Assembly (NCBI RefSeq): GCF_024054555.1
Contig: NZ_JAMXLY010000016.1
Span: 1 to 61,918, forward strand
From: Segatella cerevisiae
Lineage (GTDB): Bacteria > Bacteroidota > Bacteroidia > Bacteroidales > Bacteroidaceae
Direction: 5' to 3'
DNA: 61,918 nucleotides
The notes below the pieces were generated by a model. The model was not told the origin of the DNA. It made no database searches and saw nothing but the letters and a program-made list of their open reading frames with translations. The position numbers and the translations under genes were made by a program. The stretch's first letter is position 1. Each line of letters opens with the position of its first letter. Of the stretch, positions 26,114 to 34,587 are shown piece by piece.

Positions 26114-26740
26114 TCAGTCGAGGCTGTTCTCCAGAAAATTCCTCAGGATTTGCTCACCGGCCTGTCCGCTCTTTTCGGGGTGAAACTGGCAGGCAAAGAA
26201 ATTGTCTTTATGCAAAGCTGCGCTATACGATAGGATATAGTCTGCAGTGGCGATGGTCCATTCACATTTAGGAACATAGAAACTGTGGACGAAATACATA
26301 TAAGGATGTGTCCCGATATCCTTTAATAGGGGAGAAGGAAGGACGCCTTCCTCTGCCGAGTCCGGAGTCATGTTGATTTCATTCCACCCCATTGCAGGTA
26401 CCTTATCCTCATGTCTTTGGGGGTGAAAGCGTTTGACCTCTGCATCGAAAATCCCGATGCCGTCAGTATCGCCTTCTTCCGAATGTCTGCACAACAGTTG
26501 CATGCCTACGCAAATGCCCAGGACTGGTTGCTTCAGACCTGCAATCAACTCATCCAATCGGTGAGCTTTCAGGTAATCCATCGCCTCTCTGGCATTGCCC
26601 TGACCCGGAAACAAGACCCGGTCAGCACTTTGGAGTTGTTCAGGGTTATCCGTGAGGACAGGGTCTATACCCAATCGTTTGATCGCATGTACGATGGAGT
26701 AGATATTGCCGGCGTTATATTTTATGATAGCTACTTTCAT
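26114..26740 (-). CDS. hisH: Imidazole glycerol phosphate synthase, glutaminase subunit
   Basis: 208 residues of the class I glutamine amidotransferase fold. The nucleophile lies in GICVGMQLLC, the His/Glu pair in CQFHPEKSG, and an FPGQGNAREAM segment stands near the oxyanion region. It supplies ammonia to HisF. First gene of the four-gene his segment; a promoter lies at 26794-26822. Confidence 0.95.
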   Translation of the reverse strand: MKVAIIKYNAGNIYSIVHAIKRLGIDPVLTDNPEQLQSADRVLFPGQGNAREAMDYLKAHRLDELIAGLKQPVLGICVGMQLLCRHSEEGDTDGIGIFDAEVKRFHPQRHEDKVPAMGWNEINMTPDSAEEGVLPSPLLKDIGTHPYMYFVHSFYVPKCEWTIATADYILSYSAALHKDNFFACQFHPEKSGQAGEQILRNFLENSLD

Positions 26741-26793
26741 TATATCTTATTCAGGATCATTGCACATCTATATTTCTGAGTTGACGCTGTCTT

Positions 26794-26822
26794 CAAACCT
26801 ATTGGCAAAAACAGATCGACAA
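26794..26822 (-). promoter_or_regulatory. Promoter of hisH-hisA-hisF-hisIE
   Basis: Minus-strand -7 box TAGGTTTG (26794-26801) with TTG (26820-26822) 18 bases upstream. I see no his leader peptide or T-box in the 50-base leader. Confidence 0.5.
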
Positions 26823-26823
26823 T

Positions 26824-27699
26824 TCAACTGAAGATGATCGTCTTATTATGATAGGTCAATATTTTGTGCTCAATCTGTTTGGTCACAGCGCGACTCAGAA
26901 CGATCTTTTCCAGGTCTTTCCCTTTGAGGGCCATACTTGCAGGGGTATCTTTATGAGAGACACGGACGACATCCTGCTCGATGATCGGTCCTGCATCCAG
27001 TTCAGCCGTCACATAGTGGCTGGTAGCGCCGATGATCTTGACACCCCGTTCCCAAGCCTGATAATAGGGACGTGCACCGACAAAGGCCGGCAGGAAGGAA
27101 TGGTGGATATTGATGATTCTGTTGGGATAAGCTTTGATCATTTCGTCAGTGATGATCTGCATATAGCGGGCGAGGACAATGAAAGACACCTTTTCTTTTT
27201 TCAAAAGTTGCATTTCAGCCTGTTCCACTTCATCCTTATTGGAATGGTCTTTCTTGATGGACCATACGTAATAAGGGATCTGAAATTGTTCCGCCACGTA
27301 TCTCAAATCTTCATGATTGCTGACGATGCAAGGGATATCGACATCCCATTCCCCCGATTTGTAACGGGCGAGGAGATCATAGAGACAGTGGCTCATCTTA
27401 CTGACAAAGATTGCCATCCTCGGTTTTTCATCGCTGAAATACAACTGGAATTCCATCTGATATCTTTGAGCATAAAGTGTCTCAAAGTAATCATGGAGTT
27501 TTTCCCTAGGAATAACGAACTTCTCCAAATCCCATTCGAGGCGCATGAAAAACATGCCATCCTCATAATCCACGTACTGGTCAAGGTGAACGATGTTACC
27601 CTGATTGTCTGTGATGAATTTTGTAACTTCTGAGATGATGCCTTGAGTGTCAGGGCAATGGAGCAATAATATAGCTGTAGGCTTTGATATCTTGTTCAT
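26824..27699 (-). CDS. purU: Formyltetrahydrofolate deformylase
   Basis: 291 residues. N-terminal ACT domain (AILLLHCPDTQGIISEVTKF) and C-terminal formyltransferase fold with the catalytic segment NIHHSFLPAFVGARPY and the Asp in TAELDAGPIIEQD. It releases formate from 10-formyl-THF, balancing one-carbon pools and feeding formate-dependent purine synthesis. Stand-alone gene with a promoter at 27755-27762. Confidence 0.94.
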   Translation of the reverse strand: MNKISKPTAILLLHCPDTQGIISEVTKFITDNQGNIVHLDQYVDYEDGMFFMRLEWDLEKFVIPREKLHDYFETLYAQRYQMEFQLYFSDEKPRMAIFVSKMSHCLYDLLARYKSGEWDVDIPCIVSNHEDLRYVAEQFQIPYYVWSIKKDHSNKDEVEQAEMQLLKKEKVSFIVLARYMQIITDEMIKAYPNRIINIHHSFLPAFVGARPYYQAWERGVKIIGATSHYVTAELDAGPIIEQDVVRVSHKDTPASMALKGKDLEKIVLSRAVTKQIEHKILTYHNKTIIFS

Positions 27700-27754
27700 T
27701 TCTTATGAGTTTGGAACTTTCAGGCGAATGCCTGGAGCCTGTACATTCAAGAAG

Positions 27755-27762
27755 CAAAGTTA
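27755..27762 (-). promoter_or_regulatory. -7 box of purU
   Basis: Minus-strand TAACTTTG, 55 bases before ATG 27699. The rest of 27763-27992 shows only A/T-rich spacer. Confidence 0.5.
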
Positions 27763-27992
27763 CTAAAAACTTTCTTATTTGAAGAAAGAAAGCCTGATTT
27801 TTAAAAGAATGAAAGCTATAATTTTGAGGATAAAGATGGATTCGGGCGGCTTGTAGATACACTCTTGTATAAAATGATTTCTTTATCCATTATTTATTCA
27901 TCATGTACCGGATTTAAAATACCTGTAACACGCTGTCTTGAGGATTCGGATTATCTGAAATCCCAGATCTGAATCAGTGGATTTCGCACGGT

Positions 27993-28026
27993 AAAGAGCA
28001 GTCAGATGAATTTAGACTGCACTTTT
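27993..28026 (-). terminator. Weak hairpin after the FHA gene
   Basis: Minus-strand stem AAG-GCAGTC with GACTGC-CTT and one A-A mismatch, followed by a short T-rich run, 22 bases after the stop at 28048. A plausible terminator for the FHA/SPOR pair. Confidence 0.4.
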
Positions 28027-28047
28027 AAAGAAAGGTGAGTCTGAATT

Positions 28048-28563
28048 TTAGGAATCTTTATGGTCTGCCGTCAGAAGAATGATGGAAGTGGCGCCGATTG
28101 TAAAAAGGCTGTTGTCTTCGAGAACGCGTCGTTCCCGGTCACCGAGTATCTCATTGTCTACGAAGGTGCCGGTATTGCTTGGACCGTCACGGAGAACATA
28201 CTTGAGTTGACCTTTCTTGTCCAAACCGACATTCAGAATACAATGGGTAATGTCAATGCTTGGGTCAGAGGTCTCAATGGCGCAGTTGATGGAAACACCT
28301 TTCATATATCTGCCGATGACATTATCTCCCAAGTGCAAGGGGATGACCTGTTTATAGTGGAATCTGTTTTCAATGACAAGGATTGCCCCGTAATTTTCTT
28401 TGGGGGCATTACCGGTTTTAGGAGATGTCTTGGAAATGCCAAGGCGGATTCCAAACCGTTTTCCGCAATGCGGACAGACAAATATCAGTTTTTCAGCATC
28501 CTGGTATTTCCCTTCATCGAAAGTGATATATTGTTCACATCTCGGGCAACGTACACGTTTCAT
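28048..28563 (-). CDS. Zinc-ribbon plus FHA-domain protein
   Basis: 171 residues from ATG 28561-28563. It opens with a four-cysteine ribbon (CPRCEQYITFD and FVCPHCGKRFG, residues 5-42). An FHA domain follows: HLGDNVIGRYMKG, DPSIDITHCILNV, RDGPSNTGTFVDNE. FHA domains bind phosphothreonine. Here the Arg-Ser/His core is altered to GRYMKG and SIDITH, which keeps Arg and His but changes the spacing. It lies 11 bases downstream of the HU/SPOR membrane protein gene and is co-transcribed with it, so the two probably act together at the envelope or septum. The kinase that would supply phosphothreonine is not nearby; the kinase-like protein at 55963 looks inactive. Confidence 0.75.
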   Translation of the reverse strand: MKRVRCPRCEQYITFDEGKYQDAEKLIFVCPHCGKRFGIRLGISKTSPKTGNAPKENYGAILVIENRFHYKQVIPLHLGDNVIGRYMKGVSINCAIETSDPSIDITHCILNVGLDKKGQLKYVLRDGPSNTGTFVDNEILGDRERRVLEDNSLFTIGATSIILLTADHKDS

Positions 28564-28574
28564 CTTTTCTTGTT

Positions 28575-29693
28575 TCAATCTTCGGAAACCTCCGAAGGTT
28601 CGTCTTTGACTTTCAAAATCCAACCGTCAGAAAAACCTTCTCTGTCGTTCAGACGATTCAGTTCATGGTAAGCTTTCTCCTCATCAGAATATCTGCCATA
28701 TATCACTTTGGTACTTAATCCCTTATGCCTGTATACTCGTGCGTCACTATAACCTTTGGATTGGAGCTTTCCAACATAGTCCTTAGCATTTGATAAGGTG
28801 ACTCGGCTAGCCAAAACGATACAATAGTAAGGCCCGTCATCGGCTGCTATCTTTCCGTTGTCTTTGTTTGCAAGTTCTTTAGCCTGTTCACTCCGGACCT
28901 TCGCAGCAGCGGCTTCAGCCTTTTCCTTTTTCAGGTTCAGTACAGTTCCGCTCGTGACTTCCCGAGGCATGATTTTAGTCAGCATGGTGGCATCGATATT
29001 GCCCTTCAAAATATGAGCGTCGTGATTGGATCCCAATGTGGTGGAATAAAGGACGAAGGCGATCACAGCGATACAAGCGGCTGCCAGATTGCGCAGTAAA
29101 CTGACCTTGATATGGATAGTCTTGGATTGACTGTCATCTTCAGGCGTAGAAGAAATCTCCTGTTCCACCGGTGTGACTTCCTTTTCTATAGGAGTCTCGG
29201 TATAAGCCGGAGCAGGCTTCTCTTCGATCCGGTTGATAGGCTGGACGGGTTTGACGGGCACTTGGATGACAGCATTCAATGGCTCCATTTCAAAGTCGCC
29301 CAGACCATACAGATCAGGTGTGAGGAGTCCGGCTTCGCACGGTTCGAAAGCATAGTTGCCGTCTTCATTCAGATAGAGAACACCAATATTATTCAGTTCG
29401 TAGCTACCTTCTTCCTCCAGGCATTGTCTGAGTTCATTGACCTCATTCTCAATGCGTTCGAGGGCTTCCGGATAACTGATATCATAAGCTTCCGCATAAG
29501 ATTGAACCAGAAAAGAATCGTTCATCTTGAGTTGAGGATTGAATCCAATCGTCCTGATCGGGGGCAAGAAAGTTTCATCACCCTCGTCGTACCTTGCTTC
29601 TACATGGTGGGCTACGAATCCACCGAATCCCGGAATAATCACACAGTCATTATTCAGAAGCAGTATCTCAATATGTCTTTGCAGTTCAATCAC
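28575..29693 (-). CDS. HU-like (CCDC81-type) membrane protein with C-terminal SPOR domain
   Basis: 372 residues starting at GTG 29691-29693. The N-terminal half has two HU/IHF-like modules (LLNNDCVIIPGFGGFVAHH; QSYAEAYDISYPEALERIE). A Pro/Glu-rich linker follows, then one membrane segment (LLRNLAAACIAVIAFVLYSTT, about 205-225), a Lys/Ala coiled segment and a SPOR domain (YYCIVLASRVTLSNAKDYVG to the end). SPOR domains bind denuded glycan strands at division septa, so the protein likely joins the cytoplasm to septal peptidoglycan. It starts 5 bases below a full-consensus promoter, which implies a leaderless or nearly leaderless message. Confidence 0.8.
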   Translation of the reverse strand: MIELQRHIEILLLNNDCVIIPGFGGFVAHHVEARYDEGDETFLPPIRTIGFNPQLKMNDSFLVQSYAEAYDISYPEALERIENEVNELRQCLEEEGSYELNNIGVLYLNEDGNYAFEPCEAGLLTPDLYGLGDFEMEPLNAVIQVPVKPVQPINRIEEKPAPAYTETPIEKEVTPVEQEISSTPEDDSQSKTIHIKVSLLRNLAAACIAVIAFVLYSTTLGSNHDAHILKGNIDATMLTKIMPREVTSGTVLNLKKEKAEAAAAKVRSEQAKELANKDNGKIAADDGPYYCIVLASRVTLSNAKDYVGKLQSKGYSDARVYRHKGLSTKVIYGRYSDEEKAYHELNRLNDREGFSDGWILKVKDEPSEVSED

Positions 29694-29698
29694 GTTTG

Positions 29699-29730
29699 CA
29701 AAATTAAATCTTTTTTATGAATAATGCAAA
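29699..29730 (-). promoter_or_regulatory. Full-consensus promoter abutting the HU/SPOR start codon
   Basis: Minus strand TTTG (29727-29730), 20 bases, TAATTTTG (29699-29706), then CAAAC and GTG. Confidence 0.75.
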
Positions 29731-29789
29731 TTAAAAAGAGTTTTAGTCAAAAAAAGAAGGATTGTTTTCTTCAAGTCATGAGAAAATGT

Positions 29790-29797
29790 TATCTTTG
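29790..29797 (+). promoter_or_regulatory. -7 box of rfbC
   Basis: TATCTTTG with TTTC (29766-29769) 20 bases upstream. It sits inside the longest open frame and so excludes an earlier start at 29762. Confidence 0.65.
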
Positions 29798-29818
29798 CAT
29801 GAATTAAAATTTGTGGAA

Positions 29819-30370
29819 ATGGAATATACAGAAACTGACATCAAGGGAGTTTGGATTCTGGACCCGAAAGTTTTTAAGGACGCTAGAGGCTATTTCTTTG
29901 AGGTCTGGAAACAGGCTGACTTTGACCAGCACATCGGGCATCATGTAGAGTTCATCCAAGACAATGAATCTAAATCCTGCTATGGTGTCCTGAGAGGTCT
30001 CCATTATCAAAAAGGTCGTTTTTCCCAAGCTAAATTAGTTCGTGTCATCAAAGGGAAGGTTCTGGATGTAGCTGTGGATATCCGCAAGAGCAGTCCGACT
30101 TTCGGCAAGCATGTCATGGTGGAATTGAGTGAGGAGAACAAGCGCCAATTCTTTATTCCACGGGGATTTGCCCATGGCTTCCTGGTGTTGAGTAAAGAGG
30201 CCATTTTTACTTATAAGGTGGACAATGTTTATGCTCCCCAATGTGAGGCAGGCATCAGTTGGAAGGATCCTGACCTCGGAATCCAATGGCCTATAGATCC
30301 AAAAGATGTACTCACCTCTCCCAAAGACCTTGAAGCTTCTTCCTTTAAGAATGCCGAATTGTTTGACTGA
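29819..30370 (+). CDS. rfbC: dTDP-4-dehydrorhamnose 3,5-epimerase
   Basis: 183 residues from ATG 29819, the usual family length; the start is fixed by the -7 box at 29790-29797. Cupin fold with GVLRGLHYQKG (catalytic His), VDIRKSSPTFGKH, and FIPRGFAHGFLVLS. It epimerises C3 and C5 on the way to dTDP-L-rhamnose. The other rhamnose genes (rfbA, rfbB, rfbD) are not in the window; ugd follows 55 bases downstream on the same strand, so this is a nucleotide-sugar pair. Confidence 0.94.
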   Translation: MEYTETDIKGVWILDPKVFKDARGYFFEVWKQADFDQHIGHHVEFIQDNESKSCYGVLRGLHYQKGRFSQAKLVRVIKGKVLDVAVDIRKSSPTFGKHVMVELSEENKRQFFIPRGFAHGFLVLSKEAIFTYKVDNVYAPQCEAGISWKDPDLGIQWPIDPKDVLTSPKDLEASSFKNAELFD

Positions 30371-30425
30371 TTGATCCTGATTCGGATTGACAGGACTACC
30401 TATTAATTAAACTAAAGGTTAGATC

Positions 30426-31778
30426 GTGAATATTGCCATAATAGGAACCGGATATGTAGGAATGGTATCAGGAACATGTTTTGCTGATACCGGTGCCAAT
30501 GTGACGTGTGTAGATACAAATGCCTCGAAGATAGAACAATTGAAAAAGGGAGAAATCCCTATTTATGAGCCAGGTCTGGACGAGTTGGTCGAGAAGAATA
30601 TGAAGGCCGGCCGCCTGAAGTTTACCACTTCCTTGCCGGAAATCCTCAACGACCAGCAGATCGTCTTCTCGGCCGTAGGTACTCCTCCTGATGAAGACGG
30701 AAGTGCAGACTTGCACTATGTTCTCGAGGTCGCAAAGACCATAGGGGAGAATCTGAATCATTATATAGTTGTAGTCACGAAAAGCACAGTCCCTGTAGGT
30801 ACGGCAAAGAAAGTCCGCGATACGATCCAGGCAGAACTGGACCGGCGTGGCGTGAAGGTGAAGTTCGATGTGGCCAGCAATCCTGAATTTCTGAAAGAGG
30901 GGAGCGCCGTCAAAGATTTCATGAGTCCTGACAGGGTCGTCATCGGGGTAGAGAGCGAGCATGCCAAGCATCTTCTGACCAAACTCTACAAGCCGTTCAT
31001 GATGAATCACTTCCGGATCATCTTCATGAATATTCCCTCTGCCGAGATGACTAAATATGCAGCCAATTCCATGTTGGCAACACGAATCTCCTTTATGAAC
31101 GATATAGCCAATCTCTGCGAACTTGTCGGTGCTGACGTCAATATGGTGCGTGCCGGCATAGGCAGTGATACGCGCATAGGGAGGAAATTCCTTTATGCCG
31201 GATGTGGCTATGGGGGCAGTTGTTTCCCTAAAGATGTCAAGGCCTTGATCAAGACAGCAGACACGATGGGATATAGCATGAAGGTACTCAGGGCTGTGGA
31301 AGATGTCAATGCCTATCAGAAAGGTATCCTATTTGAAAAACTCCAAAAGGCTTATGCGGGGGAATCTCTTGCAGGCAAGGTCATCGCACTGTGGGGACTG
31401 AGTTTCAAACCTGAAACTGATGACATGCGGGAATCGACTGCGCTTGTCATGATCGACCTTCTTCTGAAAGCCGGATGCCGGTTGAAAGTCTATGATCCAG
31501 TCGCTATGGATGAATGCAAGCGGCGGATGAAATTGAAAGCAGAAAAAGAAAATTCAGAAATTCCTTTAGACCATATTCAATATTGCAGGGACATGTATGA
31601 AGCTGTCAAAGGTGCAGATGCCCTCCTTCTCCTGACCGAGTGGAAGGAGTTCCATTTGCCGAGATGGGATGTCATTGGCAACAGCATGAAACGTCGACTT
31701 GTATTGGACGGAAGGAATATATATGATGCGGATGATCTTCATCAGATAGGTTTCGAATATCATTGTATTGGAAAGTAA
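30426..31778 (+). CDS. ugd: UDP-glucose 6-dehydrogenase
   Basis: 450 residues from GTG 30426. Rossmann motif GTGYVGMVSG, second-domain helix SAEMTKYAANSMLATRISFM, catalytic Cys in GCGYGGSCFPKDVKAL, and a C-terminal UDP-binding domain (GLSFKPETDDMRES). It oxidises UDP-glucose to UDP-glucuronate for envelope polysaccharides. It lies downstream of rfbC, and its stop overlaps the next gene's ATG (TAATG). Confidence 0.95.
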   Translation: MNIAIIGTGYVGMVSGTCFADTGANVTCVDTNASKIEQLKKGEIPIYEPGLDELVEKNMKAGRLKFTTSLPEILNDQQIVFSAVGTPPDEDGSADLHYVLEVAKTIGENLNHYIVVVTKSTVPVGTAKKVRDTIQAELDRRGVKVKFDVASNPEFLKEGSAVKDFMSPDRVVIGVESEHAKHLLTKLYKPFMMNHFRIIFMNIPSAEMTKYAANSMLATRISFMNDIANLCELVGADVNMVRAGIGSDTRIGRKFLYAGCGYGGSCFPKDVKALIKTADTMGYSMKVLRAVEDVNAYQKGILFEKLQKAYAGESLAGKVIALWGLSFKPETDDMRESTALVMIDLLLKAGCRLKVYDPVAMDECKRRMKLKAEKENSEIPLDHIQYCRDMYEAVKGADALLLLTEWKEFHLPRWDVIGNSMKRRLVLDGRNIYDADDLHQIGFEYHCIGK

Positions 31779-32575
31779 TGCGAAAAACTGTCTATTATAT
31801 AATCTTAGCGTGTGCGCTCGTCTTGACGGGATGCAGGCACAGGAATGCAAATGAGGCGCTTCCCCAAGAGGACTTGCAGGCAAAGAAAATGCTTCAAGGA
31901 ATATGGGTTGACGAGGATGATGAGGAGGACGTGGCTTTTCGAGCTAAAGGCGACACCATTTATTATCCTGACTCAACGAGTCAACCGGCGTATTTCAAAA
32001 TCATCAAGGACACCTTTTATCTCGAAGGAAGTGAAACGGTCAAATATCCTATTGTCAGGCAGTCGCCTCACGTCTTTCAATTCAAGAACCAGAACGGGGA
32101 TCTCGTGAAATTGATCAAGAGTGAAGACCCTTCTGACATTGATAATTTCAGACAGAAGCGGGTAGTAGCGCTCAATCAGAACAAACTCGTGAAGCGGGAT
32201 ACGGTCCTGATGTATCAAACTAAGCGCTACCACAGTTATGTCCAGGTCAATCCGACGACCTATAAGGTTATCAAACCCACTTATAATGATGATGGCGTAG
32301 AGGTCGACAATGTCTATTATGACAATATCGTCAATGTCTCTCTTTATCAAGGGGCATCCAAGGTCTTTTCCCGTGATTTCCACAAACAGGATTTCAAGCA
32401 TCAGGTTCCGGCTCCATTCCTCAAACAAGGCATTTTGAGTGACATCGTCTTCCGGTCAATTGACAGTGACGGCGTGACCTATACGGCTGTCATAGCCTCG
32501 CCTGACAGTGAAAGCAGTTACGAAGTGGATATCGTCATTTCCTTCAGCGGGCAGATGCGGCTGATGGTCAAATAG
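31778..32575 (+). CDS. DUF4738-type lipoprotein
   Basis: 265 residues from ATG 31778, overlapping the ugd stop by one base. Lipobox LVLTGC (Cys19), then a beta-rich soluble domain with repeated short strands (GDTIYYPDSTSQPAYFKIIK, HVFQFKNQNGD). The family is Bacteroidetes-restricted and of unknown function; I recall it as DUF4738. Tight coupling to ugd suggests an envelope role, but the link is only positional. Confidence 0.6.
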   Translation: MRKTVYYIILACALVLTGCRHRNANEALPQEDLQAKKMLQGIWVDEDDEEDVAFRAKGDTIYYPDSTSQPAYFKIIKDTFYLEGSETVKYPIVRQSPHVFQFKNQNGDLVKLIKSEDPSDIDNFRQKRVVALNQNKLVKRDTVLMYQTKRYHSYVQVNPTTYKVIKPTYNDDGVEVDNVYYDNIVNVSLYQGASKVFSRDFHKQDFKHQVPAPFLKQGILSDIVFRSIDSDGVTYTAVIASPDSESSYEVDIVISFSGQMRLMVK

Positions 32576-32716
32576 AAGTTTTACCCCTTTCATCTTTCAG
32601 GAACGTTATTCCTATTTGGGAAGGACAAGATTTGAAGGACGGAAAAGTTATGAATACCAATAGGAGATATGGAGAAGTCCTCCATTACATAAGAAGTCAT
32701 CGCTACTAAGAGATAA

Positions 32717-32752
32717 GAAAACCCGTTGGGACACGCGTCCCAACGGGTTTTT
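32717..32752. terminator. Strong bidirectional intrinsic terminator
   Basis: Stem ACCCGTTGGGAC (32721-32732) with GTCCCAACGGGT (32737-32748), T tract on the plus strand and A tract (T on minus) on the other side. It serves the rfbC-ugd-lipoprotein operon and the convergent AspT-type carrier gene. Confidence 0.92.
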
Positions 32753-32804
32753 CATCACTTGTAATCATTCGTATAGGCTCTAATGAAACCTATAGGTCAA
32801 GCGC

Positions 32805-34499
32805 CTAACCGCCACAGAAAAACAGAACGATAATTTCTGCAGTGAATATCCTCAAGAACATACTCAGAGGATAGACCGTCGAATAGCCGATGGCAGGTGC
32901 TTCATTGTTGCATATCGAACTGGCGTATGCCAAGGCAGGAGGATCTGTGCAAGTACCGGCGATCATTCCCATAATCGTATAATAGTTGAAATGGAACTTC
33001 AAACGTGCCAATATACCTACGATCAGGATTGGAATGACAGTAATCAGAAATCCGGTATAGACATATTTCAGACCATCTCCCTGAACGACAGTCTGCCAGA
33101 AACCCGCACCGGCCTTAATGCCCACACTGGCCAAGAAGAGGACAAGTCCTATCTCCCTTAGCATCATATTGGCGGATGTCGTCGTATAGGTAACGAGTCT
33201 GAATTTATACCCGTAACGCCCGATCAAGATGGCAATGATCAATGGACCGCCGGCAATGCCAAGTTTCAGAGGGGCAGGGATTCCCGGCATTGCAATAGGG
33301 ATACTCCCCAGGAGGATACCGATAATGATACCTATGAAAATGGTGACGATATTCGGGGCATTCAAACGCTTGACGGAATTGCCGAGCATGTCAGCGACCT
33401 GGTCTACATTGTCTTTATGTCCTACTACCATAACGCGGTCACCGACCAAAAAACGGTAATTGCTGGAAGCGAACAGGTCGATGTCTTGTCGGGTAATGCG
33501 GGTGATATTCACGCCGTAGGCACTGGCAAAATGCAGTTTGCCGAGAGCTTTGCCGTTCATGGCAGAATTAGTGACGATGATCCTTTTTGAAATCATCGGT
33601 TGTTTCTGCTCCTCTTCATGCCAGGTCGGTTGTATTTCCGGACCAATAAAAGCCTGAACAGCCTTTGCGTCAGCTTCGGCGCATACCGCATGGATCTCAT
33701 CTCCCAACTGGAAGACCGTATCTCTTTTGGGTGTTTCCAGAGAACCGTCATGCATGAGACTCGTGCATACAATATCACGCTTTAAGAATTGTGAGACTTC
33801 TTGGAGTGTTTTTCCGGCAATATAGACATTCTGGACTTTCAGAAACATCGTATGAGGCTTAGCTCCCGGATTCTCATCTTCCGTAGCTTTCAGTTTTTCA
33901 TCTTCTTCCTTTAAGTTGATCCTGCAGATATACTTGATGGCGATCGTCGCTCCGATCATTCCAAGTACCCCCAAAGGATAGGCGCAGGCATAGCCATTCG
34001 CAATATCAAAGTTGGCGCCTTTTCGGAACACGCTCTGCATTGCCTCGTTGGCAGCTCCCAATGCAGGCGTATTGGTAACAGCTCCGGACATTGCGCCAAT
34101 CATCATCGGAAGATTTTTAGGATCCTTGGTATCAAAGAAGATATAGTAGCAGGCGAACATCACCACGATGTTCAGAACAATCATGATGCATGAAAGCACA
34201 TTCAGACTGATACCGCCCTTCTTGAAACTCTCGAAGAAGCCGGGTCCGACCTGAAGGCCGATGCAAAACACAAACAAGATCAGTCCGAAATCTCTTGTAA
34301 AATCAAGGATGTTCGTCGGCGCTGTAAAACCGATATGGCCGGCGATGATTCCTGCAAAAAGGACGAAGGTGACCCCTAAAGATATACCGCAGATTTTAAT
34401 CTTTCCCAAACTGATTCCTACTGCAATGACAAGGGAGTAGAGAAGAGCAATATGGGCAACGGAATCTTGTGCTGTGAATAAGTTGATAAACCAATCCAT
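32805..34499 (-). CDS. AspT/YidE-type antiporter with two RCK_C domains
   Basis: 564 residues. Two membrane halves (about 1-185 and 385-564), each with five or six hydrophobic helices and the family repeat (GAMSGAVTNTPALGAANEAM; GMIAGTCTDPPALAYA). They flank a cytosolic core of two TrkA-C/RCK_C modules (VYIAGKTLQEVSQFLKRD; IIVTNSAMNGKALGKLHF). This is the aspartate:alanine exchanger (AAE) superfamily; AspT swaps aspartate for alanine, while YidE and YbjL are of unknown substrate. The ATG follows a terminator-like hairpin by 4 bases. Confidence 0.85.
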   Translation of the reverse strand: MDWFINLFTAQDSVAHIALLYSLVIAVGISLGKIKICGISLGVTFVLFAGIIAGHIGFTAPTNILDFTRDFGLILFVFCIGLQVGPGFFESFKKGGISLNVLSCIMIVLNIVVMFACYYIFFDTKDPKNLPMMIGAMSGAVTNTPALGAANEAMQSVFRKGANFDIANGYACAYPLGVLGMIGATIAIKYICRINLKEEDEKLKATEDENPGAKPHTMFLKVQNVYIAGKTLQEVSQFLKRDIVCTSLMHDGSLETPKRDTVFQLGDEIHAVCAEADAKAVQAFIGPEIQPTWHEEEQKQPMISKRIIVTNSAMNGKALGKLHFASAYGVNITRITRQDIDLFASSNYRFLVGDRVMVVGHKDNVDQVADMLGNSVKRLNAPNIVTIFIGIIIGILLGSIPIAMPGIPAPLKLGIAGGPLIIAILIGRYGYKFRLVTYTTTSANMMLREIGLVLFLASVGIKAGAGFWQTVVQGDGLKYVYTGFLITVIPILIVGILARLKFHFNYYTIMGMIAGTCTDPPALAYASSICNNEAPAIGYSTVYPLSMFLRIFTAEIIVLFFCGG

Positions 34500-34502
34500 G
34501 GT

Positions 34503-34564
34503 AAAAAAAAGAGAGATGAATAACGGATTACAAGAAAAGCAACTTGTGTCCCTTATTCATCTCT
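34503..34564 (-). terminator. Terminator/attenuator between pgk and the AspT-type carrier
   Basis: Minus-strand stem AGAGATGAATAA (34553-34564) with TTATTCATCTCT (34512-34523), a 29-base loop, then T8 (34503-34510) ending 4 bases before ATG 34499. It ends pgk transcripts, and any read-through would have its ribosome-binding region next to the T tract. Confidence 0.8.
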
Positions 34565-34587
34565 TTCTGTGTTGTTTTAGATGATAA

